NCBI RefSeq assembly: GCF_012911865.1
Contig: NZ_JAAXYH010000004.1
Location: 268,590-332,589 of the forward strand
Direction of reading: 5' to 3'
Length of the DNA stretch: 64,000 nucleotides
Source: Shewanella salipaludis
GTDB lineage: Bacteria; Pseudomonadota; Gammaproteobacteria; Enterobacterales; Shewanellaceae
The translations under genes were made by a program, and so were the position numbers. This document shows, one piece after another, positions 16,755 to 26,076 of the stretch. Under the pieces are notes generated by a model. That model saw only the letters and a program-made list of their open reading frames with translations. It ran no database searches and had not been told where the DNA came from. Position 1 is the stretch's first letter. The number at the start of each line of letters is the position of its first letter.

Positions 16755-17636
16755 ATGGGTAACAGTCTTTTGGGTAAGTTTGCCTTCTGGCAAAAACCAC
16801 AGTCAGTGACCGACCTGGGCATCTATGTCGGCGCCGATACCCTGTGGGTCTATCGGGCACCGACCCAGGAGGGGCCGGCGACGGTCAGCGAGATCGGTCT
16901 GCAGGCCGAGGATTGGCTGCAGACGTTTGCCGGTGTCGTCAAACAATTTGGCCAGGCACGGGTCTCTGTGCTGCTGGCCGCCAGCCGTTACCAATTGCTA
17001 CTGGCAGACAAGCCGCAGGTCGAGGCCCAGGAGATGCAGCAGGCATTGCTCTGGTCGATAAAGGACATGGTGTCCATCCCCGTGAGCCAGATCCATCTGG
17101 ACTATTTCGATTATCCCTTGCCAGGTATCACCAAGGTGAATGTTGTCGTGACCGACAGCAGCAGTCTGAGCCCCATGGTGCGGGCCATGATAGACAGCGG
17201 TCTAGAGATAACCAGCATAGGCATAGAAGAATTGGCGATGACCAATCTGTTTGTCGACGACCCCCAGGCCAGGCTGGTGCTGAGTCATCAGCCGGGTCAG
17301 GAGTTGTTGCTGACTGTGGTGAAGCAGGGGCAGCTGTTGATGCAACGCCGGGTGCGGGGTTTCAGCCGCATAGACAAGATGTCTGCCGAGGACTTGTCGC
17401 TGGGGATGGCGGATAACCTGAGCCTGGAGATTCAGCGCTCTATGGATTATTTCGAGAGTCAGCTGCGCCAGGCGCCCGTGGCCTCGATCGAAGTGCTGAT
17501 GGAGGGGCCCAGCCGGGAACTGACGCAACTGCTCGGCGGCCAATTTAATCAGCAGGTGAATTTGCTCGAACAAGACACTGTGGCTGCCCATATGGCGGCG
17601 CTGGCATTGGCCGAACTCAGTCGGGAGGATGCGTGA
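16755..17636 (+). CDS. mshI: MSHA biogenesis protein MshI (PilM-like)
   Basis: The 293-residue cytoplasmic protein resembles PilM/GspL actin-like ATPase folds that link the pilus motor to the inner-membrane alignment complex (GIYVGADTLWVYRA near the N-terminus; DNLSLEIQRSMDYFESQ near residue 220, a typical PilM C-terminal motif). It is the first gene of the msh assembly cluster and overlaps the PilN-like gene by 4 bp (GTGA), indicating translational coupling. Confidence 0.88.
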   Translation: MGNSLLGKFAFWQKPQSVTDLGIYVGADTLWVYRAPTQEGPATVSEIGLQAEDWLQTFAGVVKQFGQARVSVLLAASRYQLLLADKPQVEAQEMQQALLWSIKDMVSIPVSQIHLDYFDYPLPGITKVNVVVTDSSSLSPMVRAMIDSGLEITSIGIEELAMTNLFVDDPQARLVLSHQPGQELLLTVVKQGQLLMQRRVRGFSRIDKMSAEDLSLGMADNLSLEIQRSMDYFESQLRQAPVASIEVLMEGPSRELTQLLGGQFNQQVNLLEQDTVAAHMAALALAELSREDA

Positions 17637-18235
17637 TCAAGACCCGGGTTAACCTCTTTCGGCTCAGCTTACTGCCGCCTCAGCGGCGGTTGACCCTGAC
17701 ACGCCTGGTCGCTGCCCTGGGAGTCCTGCTGGTGTTGACGCTGGTGATCAGCCTGTTGAGCCATTGGCAGCTGTCCCGGCTCGAGCAGCAACAGCGTCTC
17801 GCCACGGCGCAGCAACAGAGATTGCAACAGCAGAAGTCGGCGCTCGAAGCCAGGCTCCAGGCCCATAAACCCGATGCCGCCCTGGTGGCCGGGGTCGAGT
17901 CACTGAGCCAGCGCCTGGAGCTGAAACACCTGCTGATGGGCGAGCTGAGCCAGCGGGCATCTTTGACCAGCCATGGCTATGCCTCGTTGCTAAAAGATTT
18001 GGCCCTGGTGGCCGACAGCAATATCTGGCTGAGCCGCATCAAGGTCGATGAGCAGGCCTATGTTTTCGAGGGTTATAGCCGGCAACCCCAGGGCGTGCCT
18101 CAATGGATCGCCAGACTCGAGTCCACTCAGACGCTCAAGGGGGAGACCTTCGCCACCATGACCATGGATCAGGGCGATGACAAGCCGCTGGCCTTCACTC
18201 TGACCAGCATGGCTGCGAAGGAGGAGGGGCAATGA
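17633..18235 (+). CDS. PilN-like MSHA biogenesis protein (MshI2)
   Basis: The 200-residue bitopic protein has a short cytoplasmic N-terminus (MIKTRVNLFRLSLLP, the kind of segment that docks PilN onto PilM), a membrane helix at about 24-44, a Gln-rich coiled coil at 45-85 and a ferredoxin-like periplasmic domain. It starts with GTG inside the mshI stop and ends in an ATGA overlap with mshJ. Family assignment is from layout and position. It would form the PilMNO-type alignment complex with MshI and MshJ. Confidence 0.82.
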   Translation: MIKTRVNLFRLSLLPPQRRLTLTRLVAALGVLLVLTLVISLLSHWQLSRLEQQQRLATAQQQRLQQQKSALEARLQAHKPDAALVAGVESLSQRLELKHLLMGELSQRASLTSHGYASLLKDLALVADSNIWLSRIKVDEQAYVFEGYSRQPQGVPQWIARLESTQTLKGETFATMTMDQGDDKPLAFTLTSMAAKEEGQ

Positions 18236-18885
18236 GGCAAAGATGGCAGATGGGGGTCGAAAGGTTTTCCGGCCTGAGCCGCCGCGAACGCGGCATGATA
18301 GCCCTGGCGACCAGCCTGCTGGCGCTGTTCTTATGTTACTTGCCGCTGGAGACAGTGTGGTTGAGCCAGGCAAAGGCAAACAAGACACTGGCGTCTCTGA
18401 CCCAGGAAAATGCCCTCTCGACCCAGCAACTCGAGCTGTATCGCCAGCGCCTGTCCCTGGATCCAGATGCAGATTATCGCCAGCGACTGGCGAGCCTGGA
18501 ACAACAGATGCGCGAGTTGGACACCCGACTCGACGCTCAGATGGTCGACATGGTGCCGGCAAACACCATGCCGCAACTCCTGGCCGAATTGCTGGGAAAG
18601 GTCAAAGGCATAAAACTGTTGAGCTTCGCCTCTATCCCGCCCGTGCCTCTGTTGCAGGTGGGCGAGACGGACAAGAAGATGAATCTCTACAGCCACGGCA
18701 TAGGGTTGACGCTGGAAGGGGATTACTTCAGCACGCTGCGTTTCTTCGATGAGGTAGAAGCCATGCCGAATAAGTTGTACTGGAAACGTCTGGACTATCG
18801 GGTCCATGACTATCCCAAGGCGCATATCGAACTCGAACTTTATACCTTGAGCATCAATAAGGATTTTATCAGTGTGGCGAAATAA
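18232..18885 (+). CDS. mshJ: MSHA biogenesis protein MshJ (PilO-like)
   Basis: The 217-residue protein has one membrane helix near residues 19-36, a long coiled coil (about 40-105) and a small C-terminal alpha/beta domain with YSHGIGLTLEGDYFSTLRFFDEVE, the typical PilO/MshJ pattern. Overlaps of 4 bp with the gene before and 14 bp with mshK place it within one translationally coupled set. It is the expected partner of the PilN-like protein in the periplasmic alignment complex. Confidence 0.88.
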   Translation: MRQRWQMGVERFSGLSRRERGMIALATSLLALFLCYLPLETVWLSQAKANKTLASLTQENALSTQQLELYRQRLSLDPDADYRQRLASLEQQMRELDTRLDAQMVDMVPANTMPQLLAELLGKVKGIKLLSFASIPPVPLLQVGETDKKMNLYSHGIGLTLEGDYFSTLRFFDEVEAMPNKLYWKRLDYRVHDYPKAHIELELYTLSINKDFISVAK

Positions 18886-19201
18886 GCTTGGCGTGAGCCT
18901 GGTTGTCTTGTTGACCGGGATGCTGCTCTCTGGGGTGCAAGCCCAGGCGCTCAGAGACCCCACCCTGCCGGGCACGGGGGCCGTCGCCGGCTCGCCCCCG
19001 GTCGCACCCCAGAATGATAATTTAGTCCTCAGCAGCATAGTCAGCTCGGATGCATCGGCATTCGTGGTGATTAATGATGCTATTTATTCGGTTGGCGATG
19101 TCGTACAGGGTGTACGCATAGTCGCCATAGACAGTCGCTCTGTGTCACTGTCTGACGGCCGTAAGCTGGATTTGTTTCACGCCTTGGCTGACAAGCAATA
19201 A
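18872..19201 (+). CDS. mshK: MSHA biogenesis protein MshK (PilP-like)
   Basis: The 109-residue exported protein has a signal sequence (to about residue 25), the DPTLPG motif found in PilP/MshK proteins, and a small beta domain (SVGDVVQGVRIVAIDSRSVSL) like the HR domain that bridges inner-membrane PilN/O to the secretin. It starts at a GTG inside mshJ and lies 24 bp upstream of mshL. Confidence 0.87.
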   Translation: MWRNKLGVSLVVLLTGMLLSGVQAQALRDPTLPGTGAVAGSPPVAPQNDNLVLSSIVSSDASAFVVINDAIYSVGDVVQGVRIVAIDSRSVSLSDGRKLDLFHALADKQ

Positions 19202-19225
19202 CGGCGAGATAGGAAAATAACAACA

Positions 19226-20887
19226 ATGAATGGAATGAAATATATTGCGCCTCTGCTGTCACTCTGCTTGTTGGCCTGCCAGGCGACAGACAGGCCACAG
19301 CCCAGGGCCTCGAAAGACGCCCTGAGCCAGGCGGCGCAGCCCGCCGCCAAGAAAAGCCCCATGCCGCCCGCCATGATGCCGGATGCGGTGCAGCAGGAGT
19401 TGAGAGCCGGTGGCCTGCTGGCGGGACTCGCCACCGGGCTGCAGACGGAGCGTCGTTTCGACGTCTCGGCCCAGGATGTGGCCGCCCGGGTCTTCTTCCC
19501 CAGCCTGGTGCAGGGCACGCCGCTGAGCGTGGCCGTGCATCCGAATGTGCAGGGCAGCATCTCCTTGTCGCTCAAGGGCGTGACCCTGAGCGAGGCCCTG
19601 CAGGTAGTGGAAGACATTTACGGCTATGAAGTCAGCCGCGAGGGACGGATATTGCGGGTCTTTCCCGCCGGCATGCGCACCGAAACCTTTTCGCTCAATT
19701 ATCTGTACATGGAGCGCGATGGCATCTCCCTGACCTCTGTGAGTTCGGGGCGCCTCTCGGACGAGAGAAGCAACAACAACGGAGGCAATTCGAGCAACAA
19801 CAGCAACTCGAACAACAGCGGCTCGAACAGCGGCAACAGCAACAATAGCGGTAACGATACAGGCAACGGCACCTTCATCCGCTCCAGGACCAAGACAGAC
19901 TTCTGGGGGGAATTGCAGGCGACCCTGGTGTCCATCATAGGCAAGACGGGTGAGGGCCGGCAGGTGGTGGTGACCCCCCAAGCCGGCCTGGTGACAGTGC
20001 GTGCCTACCCCAATGAGTTACGCCAGGTGAAGACCTTCCTCAGCAGCGCCGAGCAACATCTGCAGCGGCAGGTGATCCTCGAGGCCAAGATAGTCGAAGT
20101 CACCCTGTCGGACGGCTATCAGCAGGGCATTCAGTGGGATAACGTGCTTGGGCATGTGGACAAGAACAATGTGACCTTTTCCACTTCGGCCGGCCCTGGG
20201 CTGACGGATCAGATTGCCACCGCCCTGGGCGGTCTCACCAGTCTCAAGATCCAGGGTACGGATTTCAGCACCATGATCAATTTGCTCAGTACCCAGGGCG
20301 ATGTGGACGTGCTCTCCAGTCCCAGGGTAACCGCCTCCAACAACCAGAAGGCGGTGATCAAGGTCGGCCAGGATGAATACTTTGTCACCGACGTGTCCTC
20401 GACCACGGTGGCGGGCACCACGCCCATTACCTCACCCCAGGTGGAGTTGACGCCTTTCTTCTCCGGCATAGCCCTGGATGTGACGCCGCAGATAGATAAC
20501 GAGGGGAATGTGTTGCTGCATGTGCATCCCTCGGTGATCGATGTGAAGGAGCAGACCAAGGACATCAAGGTCAGCGATGCCTCACTGCAGTTGCCACTGG
20601 CGCAGAGTGAGATCCGCGAGTCGGATACTGTGATCCGCGCCGCCTCCGGCGATGTGGTGGTGATCGGCGGCTTGATGAAGAGCGAGAACATAGAGACTGT
20701 GTCCAAGGTGCCGCTGCTGGGGGATATCCCCTTTCTGGGCGAAGCCTTCACCAATCGCAGCCGTTCCAAGAAGAAGACAGAGCTGATCATCTTGCTTAAA
20801 CCCACAGTGGTCGGCAGCGATACCTGGCAGAACGAGTTGAAGCGTTCCAAGGCACTGCTGGATCGCTGGTATCCAGAGGCGCAATAG
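19226..20887 (+). CDS. mshL: MSHA secretin MshL (outer-membrane pore)
   Basis: The 553-residue secretin forms the outer-membrane channel for the pilus. It begins with a lipoprotein signal (lipobox LLAC, Cys18), followed by an STN/N0-type domain (about 80-150), a low-complexity Asn/Ser/Gly linker (about 178-215), an N1-like domain, then the conserved secretin C-domain (about 280-535) with VDVLSSPRVTASNNQKAVIKVG and the closing VPLLGDIPFLGEAF. It is the largest gene of the assembly cluster and lies directly upstream of mshM. Confidence 0.95.
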   Translation: MNGMKYIAPLLSLCLLACQATDRPQPRASKDALSQAAQPAAKKSPMPPAMMPDAVQQELRAGGLLAGLATGLQTERRFDVSAQDVAARVFFPSLVQGTPLSVAVHPNVQGSISLSLKGVTLSEALQVVEDIYGYEVSREGRILRVFPAGMRTETFSLNYLYMERDGISLTSVSSGRLSDERSNNNGGNSSNNSNSNNSGSNSGNSNNSGNDTGNGTFIRSRTKTDFWGELQATLVSIIGKTGEGRQVVVTPQAGLVTVRAYPNELRQVKTFLSSAEQHLQRQVILEAKIVEVTLSDGYQQGIQWDNVLGHVDKNNVTFSTSAGPGLTDQIATALGGLTSLKIQGTDFSTMINLLSTQGDVDVLSSPRVTASNNQKAVIKVGQDEYFVTDVSSTTVAGTTPITSPQVELTPFFSGIALDVTPQIDNEGNVLLHVHPSVIDVKEQTKDIKVSDASLQLPLAQSEIRESDTVIRAASGDVVVIGGLMKSENIETVSKVPLLGDIPFLGEAFTNRSRSKKKTELIILLKPTVVGSDTWQNELKRSKALLDRWYPEAQ

Positions 20888-20893
20888 GTGTCC

Positions 20894-21802
20894 ATGTACC
20901 TGCAGCATTTCGGTCTGGCCCAAGCGCCTTTTTCCCTGACCCCAAACACGGGTTTCTTCTTCGGGCTGCAGCCCCATGTCGAAGCCTTGCAGGTGCTGCA
21001 GATAGCCTTGCAGACGGGGGAGGGCTTCATCAAGGTGACCGGAGAAGTAGGCACAGGCAAGACGCTGATCTGCAGGAAACTCATCAACGAGCTGCCGGAA
21101 AAATTCCGTTGTGCCTATCTGCCCAACCCCTATCTGACACCGTCGGAGTTGCGCTGGGCCGTGGCTCTGGAGCTTGGGCTTAAATACGCCGCCAACATAG
21201 ATCAACAACAACTGACCAGCCTGATCCAACAGCAATTGCTGGCGCTCAGCGCCCATGGCCATTCCATCGTCTTGGTGCTGGATGAGGCCCAGGCCCTGCC
21301 GGACGAGAGCCTGGAAGCCCTGCGGCTGTTTACCAATCTGGAAACCGAACAGCGCAAGCTATTGCAGGTGGTATTGTTCGGTCAACCCGAACTCGATGAC
21401 AGACTGGCATTGAAATCCTTTCGGCAACTGCGCCAGAGGATCACCTTCAGCTATGGTCTGCGGCCGCTGACACTGGACGAGAGCGACGCCTACATCAGGC
21501 ATAGGCTGGCGGTTGCCGGCCGTCAGGGGGAAGCCCTGTTTGGCAAGCGTGAGACCCTTAAGCTGGCCAAGGCATCCAGAGGGATCCCCAGATTGATCAA
21601 TATCATCGCCCATAAGAGTCTATTGCTCAGCTTCGGCGAAGGTTGCAGCACTGTGGCGGCGAAACACTGTCTGGCGGCTATTCGCGACACAGAGGATGCC
21701 TATCCGGCGCGGCGCCGCGGCTGGCGCTGGCTGACCCTGAGCCTCATGGGGAGTGCGCTGCTGGCATTTGGCTTGAAGCTGTTACCCGGAGCCTGGCTAT
21801 GA
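20894..21802 (+). CDS. mshM: MSHA biogenesis ATPase MshM (ExeA/GspA-like)
   Basis: The 302-residue AAA+ protein is of the ExeA/GspA group, which helps insert secretins through the peptidoglycan layer. Walker A is at residues 50-57 (GEVGTGKT), Walker B is LVLDEAQ near residue 120, and there is a sensor motif SRGIPRLINIIAHK. A hydrophobic C-terminal helix (SLMGSALLAFGLKLL) could span the membrane. I chose ATG 20894 (MYLQHFGLAQAPFSLTPNTG, the family N-terminus) over an in-frame GTG at 20888. The stop overlaps the mshN start (ATGA). Confidence 0.92.
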   Translation: MYLQHFGLAQAPFSLTPNTGFFFGLQPHVEALQVLQIALQTGEGFIKVTGEVGTGKTLICRKLINELPEKFRCAYLPNPYLTPSELRWAVALELGLKYAANIDQQQLTSLIQQQLLALSAHGHSIVLVLDEAQALPDESLEALRLFTNLETEQRKLLQVVLFGQPELDDRLALKSFRQLRQRITFSYGLRPLTLDESDAYIRHRLAVAGRQGEALFGKRETLKLAKASRGIPRLINIIAHKSLLLSFGEGCSTVAAKHCLAAIRDTEDAYPARRRGWRWLTLSLMGSALLAFGLKLLPGAWL

Positions 21803-23061
21803 GCGTGATCAACCAGATGTTACAAGACTTGGACAAACGTCAGCAGCCCCATGCCCTGGCTGCCACTGCGCCGGGACAACTCGGCTATCCTGGCAGGGCG
21901 CCAACCCATAGAGGTTATTGGCTCCTGGCCTGTGGCCTGTCGCTCGTCCTGGGGGGACTCGGCGTCTACGGCGGGCTGCAGCTCTTCTCCTCGTCTGCCG
22001 CGGCCCCAGCCCTTGAGGTCGGGAGCCGACAGGCGGCCAAGCTGGAGATGGCGCCGCCTCAAGCCTTGACTAAAACTCAGGCCCAGACTCAAGCTCAAGC
22101 CCAGACTCAAGCTCAAGCCCAGACTCAAGCTCAAGCCCAGACTCAAGCCCAAGTCTTGACTCAACCCCAGGCTGAGGTCGAAACACAGAATGGCACGGCA
22201 GGGCAGACGTCGGCTCAGGGGCGTCAGTCACAAGCAGTCGCCGAACCGGGCACAGCATTTGAATCGAGCGCAGCACTTGAATCGAGCCCAGCACTTGAAC
22301 CGAGAGCAGCGCAGCCGACAGAGCGGCGTGAACGTCCGTCTGCGCCTGTGCCTGTCGATACGCTTGCCAGCGGGCAGGTATCCAAGAGTGTGCAGCTCAG
22401 GCGGGCAAGGCTCGGGGATGCGGGGGAGAGCCAGCTTGCCTCACCCAAGGGCCGGATGGCGGTGACAGAGGTCAAGTTGACTCGGGTGCAGCTGGCGCAG
22501 AAACGCCTGAGCCTGGCGACCGAGGCGGAGCAAGGGGGCCGGCTGCATGAGGCCGCGACGCATTATGTCGAGGCCCTGGCGCTGGATCCCGCCCTGCATC
22601 CGGCCAGGAAGCAGTTGGCCGCGTTGCATTATGGTCAGGGCAGACTGAACGAGGCGGCCGAGATACTGCAGCAGGGACGCATGCTCTTCCCGCAGGAGTT
22701 CGAATTGACCCTGCTGTTGGCTAGGGTACAGGAGGCCGGCGGCCAGGGCGCCGCCGCGCTGGCCACCCTGGAACAGCTCCCGGATTCGAGTGAACTGGCA
22801 GGGCAGAAGTGGCTGCAACAGAGCGAGCTGGCCCAGAAACTGGGGCAATACGCCGTCGCCGAGCAGGCCTATCGTCTGCTGCTGCAACGGGAGCCCCGGC
22901 AGGGCCGCTGGTCCATGGGGCTGGGCTATGCCCTGGATTCACAACAGAAATATTCGCAAGCGGCCGAGGCCTATCGTTATGCCCTGGCACAGCCGGGCCT
23001 GTCGGCGGCGGCCGTGGCCTATGTAGAACAGCGCTTGGCACAGTTAGAGGGCAAGCCATGA
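21799..23061 (+). CDS. mshN: MSHA biogenesis protein MshN (TPR protein)
   Basis: The 420-residue bitopic protein has a conserved N-terminus (MSVINQMLQDLDKRQ), a membrane helix at about 40-62, a low-complexity linker with QAQAQT repeats (about 93-118) and a second AL-E-SS repeat (about 150-170), then a periplasmic TPR region (about 230-415: AATHYVEALALDP, AEEAYRLLLQREP-type helices). It resembles the GspB/PilF-type partner of the MshM ATPase. The ATG overlaps the mshM stop; upstream in-frame starts lie inside mshM and are rejected. Confidence 0.9.
   Translation: MSVINQMLQDLDKRQQPHALAATAPGQLGYPGRAPTHRGYWLLACGLSLVLGGLGVYGGLQLFSSSAAAPALEVGSRQAAKLEMAPPQALTKTQAQTQAQAQTQAQAQTQAQAQTQAQVLTQPQAEVETQNGTAGQTSAQGRQSQAVAEPGTAFESSAALESSPALEPRAAQPTERRERPSAPVPVDTLASGQVSKSVQLRRARLGDAGESQLASPKGRMAVTEVKLTRVQLAQKRLSLATEAEQGGRLHEAATHYVEALALDPALHPARKQLAALHYGQGRLNEAAEILQQGRMLFPQEFELTLLLARVQEAGGQGAAALATLEQLPDSSELAGQKWLQQSELAQKLGQYAVAEQAYRLLLQREPRQGRWSMGLGYALDSQQKYSQAAEAYRYALAQPGLSAAAVAYVEQRLAQLEGKP
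22075..22158 (+). repeat. 18-bp tandem repeats in mshN
   Basis: Three exact 18-bp units (ACTCAAGCTCAAGCCCAG) at 22087-22104, 22105-22122 and 22123-22140, with partial copies on both sides, encode TQAQAQ. As 18 is a multiple of three, copy-number change keeps the frame and would alter only the linker length of MshN. Confidence 0.95.
22250..22303 (+). repeat. Second 18-bp repeat set in mshN
   Basis: Units related to GCAGCACTTGAATCGAGC occur about three times in tandem, encoding A-L/F-E-S-S-type hexapeptides in the periplasmic linker. Differences between units show that this set is older than the upstream one. Confidence 0.8.
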
Positions 23062-24818
23062 AACTTAAATTAAAGATGCGTCTGGGCGATCTCCTGGTCC
23101 AGGAGCAGATCATCGGCGAATCACAACTGCAGGCGGCATTGACCGAGCAGCGCAGCACGGGCAAGAAGCTGGGCCGTACCCTGATAGACATGGCGGCGCT
23201 GACCGAAGATCAGCTGCTGAAGTTCTTGTCGCAGCAGCTCAATCTGCCTTATTTGGATATCAGCAGGCGCGCCATCGCGCCCGAGGTCGTCAACCTGCTG
23301 CCAGAGGTACAGGCCAGGCGTTATCGCGCCTTGGTGGTCGAGGCTCAAGAGGATGGCGTGCTGGTGGCCATGAGCGATCCCGCGGATCTGCAGGCGCTGG
23401 ATAACCTGGAGATACTGCTGGCCCCCAGAAAACTTGCCATAGCTGTGGCCCCAGAGCAGCAGCTACTGCAGGCCTTCGATCATCTCTATCGGCGCACCGA
23501 GCAGATTGCCCAGATAGCCGGCAAGCTCGAAGAAGAGTATGCCGCCGATGACATCTTCGATCTCGCCGGTCTGACCCAGGGAGACAGTGATAACGAGACC
23601 ACAGTGGTCAAGTTGCTACAGTCTATTTTCGAAGATGCGGTGCAGATGCGCGCCTCGGACATACACATAGAGCCGGGTGAGAAGGCGCTGCGCATTCGGC
23701 AGCGTATCGATGGCCAACTGCATGAAAACCTGTTGCCCGAGGTGAACATAGCCGCGGCGCTGGTGCTCAGGCTCAAGCTGATGGCCGGGCTGGATATTTC
23801 GGAGAAACGTCTGCCCCAGGATGGGCGTTTCCACATGGAAATCAAGGGCCATAAGATAGACGTGCGTATGTCGACCATGCCCATCTACCATGGGGAATCC
23901 GTGGTGATGCGTCTGCTGGATCAATCCGCCGGACTGTTGACCCTGAATGAAACCGGCATGCCGCCACAGATACTGGCGCGCATTCGCAAACAAATTCAAC
24001 GCCCCCACGGCATGTTGCTGGTGACAGGGCCCACGGGCAGCGGCAAGACCACTACCCTCTATGGCATCCTCAGTGAGCTTAACACTGCGGATCGCAAGAT
24101 CATCACGGTCGAAGATCCCGTGGAATACCAGTTGCCACGCATCAACCAGGTACAGGTCAACCACAAGATAGGCCTGGATTTCTCCAACGTGCTGCGTACC
24201 ACGTTGCGCCAGGATCCCGACATCATCATGGTGGGGGAGATGCGTGATCAGGAGACGGTGGAAATCGGCCTGCGGGGCGCCTTGACCGGCCACTTCGTGC
24301 TCTCGACCCTGCATACCAACGATGCCGTCACCAGCGCCTTGCGGCTGTTGGACATGGGCGCCGCCAGCTATCTGGTGGCCAGTGCCCTGAGGGTTATCAT
24401 AGCCCAGCGTCTGGTGCGGCGTGTGTGTAATAACTGTGCCTGCGACTATCGGCCGACGGCCCAGGAGAGCGCCTGGCTCGCCAGTGTCAGTCACAGGGAC
24501 TTTTCCCGGGCCAGGTTCCGTGCCGGCAACGGCTGCCAGAGTTGCAATGGCAGCGGCTACCGTGGCCGTATCGGCATATTCGAGATCCTCGAACTCGACG
24601 ACAACATGATAGAGGCCATGCGTACCGGCAATCCGCAGGCGTTTGCCAGTGCCGCCCTCAGCAGCAAGCATTTTACCCCTCTGGCCGAGTCGGCCCTGAC
24701 ATACCTGAGCGAAGGCATGACCACCCTGGAAGAGGTTGCCAAGTTGGTGGAGGATGTCAGCGAGACCAGGGTGCCGCTGTCCGAAGATCTCATGAGTCGT
24801 CAGAGCCTGGCAGACTGA
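23058..24818 (+). CDS. mshE: MSHA pilus extension ATPase MshE
   Basis: GspE/PilB-type hexameric ATPase that powers pilus extension, 586 residues. The N-terminal MshEN domain (RLGDLLVQEQIIGESQL ... LGRTLIDMAALTEDQL) carries the long Arg-Leu-Gly...Leu-Gly pattern known to bind c-di-GMP in Vibrio MshE. Walker A is GPTGSGKTTT (about 324-333), followed by an Asp box (ITVEDPVEY), Walker B (DPDIIMVGEMRD), a His box (STLHTNDA) and a C-terminal tetracysteine zinc motif (CNNC ... CQSC). ATGA overlap with mshN gives the start. Extension is thus likely to respond to c-di-GMP. Confidence 0.96.
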   Translation: MKLKLKMRLGDLLVQEQIIGESQLQAALTEQRSTGKKLGRTLIDMAALTEDQLLKFLSQQLNLPYLDISRRAIAPEVVNLLPEVQARRYRALVVEAQEDGVLVAMSDPADLQALDNLEILLAPRKLAIAVAPEQQLLQAFDHLYRRTEQIAQIAGKLEEEYAADDIFDLAGLTQGDSDNETTVVKLLQSIFEDAVQMRASDIHIEPGEKALRIRQRIDGQLHENLLPEVNIAAALVLRLKLMAGLDISEKRLPQDGRFHMEIKGHKIDVRMSTMPIYHGESVVMRLLDQSAGLLTLNETGMPPQILARIRKQIQRPHGMLLVTGPTGSGKTTTLYGILSELNTADRKIITVEDPVEYQLPRINQVQVNHKIGLDFSNVLRTTLRQDPDIIMVGEMRDQETVEIGLRGALTGHFVLSTLHTNDAVTSALRLLDMGAASYLVASALRVIIAQRLVRRVCNNCACDYRPTAQESAWLASVSHRDFSRARFRAGNGCQSCNGSGYRGRIGIFEILELDDNMIEAMRTGNPQAFASAALSSKHFTPLAESALTYLSEGMTTLEEVAKLVEDVSETRVPLSEDLMSRQSLAD

Positions 24819-24819
24819 C

Positions 24820-26040
24820 ATGGCCAACTACCAGTATCGCGGCCGCGGGGCCCGCGGCGAAGAAGTGAAAGGTTATCTCGAAGCGGCCAGCGAGAGCGCG
24901 GCCGCCGATCAGCTGTTGGCGCGGGGGGTGATCCCCATAGAGTTGCAGCATGCCAAAGAGACCAAGGAAATTAATTTCTCGTCCTTGTTTGGCCGCAAGG
25001 TGAGCCTGGATGAGCTGCAAATTTTTACCCGGCAGATGTACTCGCTCACCCGCTCTGGCATCCCCATACTGCGTGCCATCGCCGGTCTGTCGGAAACCAC
25101 ACATTCGCAGCGCATGAAGCTGGCATTGAATAATATTTCCGAGCAGCTGGTCTCGGGACGGCCACTGTCGTCGGCGATGAATCATCATCCGGATGTGTTC
25201 GACGCCCTGTTTGTCTCCATGATCCATGTGGGGGAGAACACGGGTAAGCTGGAAGATGCTTTCATCCAGTTGTCCGGCTACATAGAACGTGAGCAGGAGA
25301 CCCGCAGGCGGATCAAGTCGGCCATGCGCTACCCCATGTTCGTGCTGTTCGCCATCGCCATCGCCATGGTGGTGCTCAACATCATGGTGATCCCCAAGTT
25401 TACCGCCATGTTTTCCCGCTTCGGCGCCGAGCTGCCCTGGGCGACCCAGCTGCTGATCGCGACCTCGAATCTATTCGTCAATTACTGGCCGCTGATGCTC
25501 CTGGGGCTCGGCGGCGGCTTGGTCGGCATACGTTACTGGCATAAGACGGAGCGTGGCGAGAAGCAGTGGGATCGCTGGAAGCTGCGCATTCCCGTGGTGG
25601 GCAGCATAATAGAGCGCTCGACCCTGTCGCGTTATTGCCGCAGTTTTTCCATGATGCTCAGCGCCGGCGTGCCCATGACCCAGGCCCTGAGCCTGGTGGC
25701 CGATGCCGTAGATAACGCTTATATGCACGACAGGATAGTCGGCATGCGCCGCGGCATAGAGTCGGGCGAGGCCATGCTGAGAGTCTCGGCCCAGAGCCAA
25801 CTCTTTACCCCGCTGGTGTTGCAGATGGTGGCCGTCGGTGAGGAAACCGGGCAGATAGATCAGTTGCTCAACGATGCCGCCGACTTCTATGAAGGCGAGG
25901 TGGACTATGACCTCAAGAATGTGACCGCCAAGCTGGAGCCCATATTGATAGGCATAGTGGCTGTCATCGTCTTGGTGCTGGCACTGGGGATCTACTTGCC
26001 CATGTGGGACATGCTCAATGCGGTCAAGGGCGGCAAATAG
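24820..26040 (+). CDS. mshG: MSHA inner-membrane platform protein MshG (GspF-like)
   Basis: The 406-residue GspF/PilC-type platform protein has two repeated cytoplasmic helical domains (QIFTRQMYSLTRSGIPILRAIAGL and SRYCRSFSMMLSAGVPMTQALSLV) separated by membrane helices near 170-190 and 220-240 and ending with a third near 375-400. It sits directly after mshE and would couple the ATPase to pilin insertion. Confidence 0.95.
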   Translation: MANYQYRGRGARGEEVKGYLEAASESAAADQLLARGVIPIELQHAKETKEINFSSLFGRKVSLDELQIFTRQMYSLTRSGIPILRAIAGLSETTHSQRMKLALNNISEQLVSGRPLSSAMNHHPDVFDALFVSMIHVGENTGKLEDAFIQLSGYIEREQETRRRIKSAMRYPMFVLFAIAIAMVVLNIMVIPKFTAMFSRFGAELPWATQLLIATSNLFVNYWPLMLLGLGGGLVGIRYWHKTERGEKQWDRWKLRIPVVGSIIERSTLSRYCRSFSMMLSAGVPMTQALSLVADAVDNAYMHDRIVGMRRGIESGEAMLRVSAQSQLFTPLVLQMVAVGEETGQIDQLLNDAADFYEGEVDYDLKNVTAKLEPILIGIVAVIVLVLALGIYLPMWDMLNAVKGGK

Positions 26041-26076
26041 GCGGATAGCTTAAGTCTGGTCGAGGGAGGTGACAGG

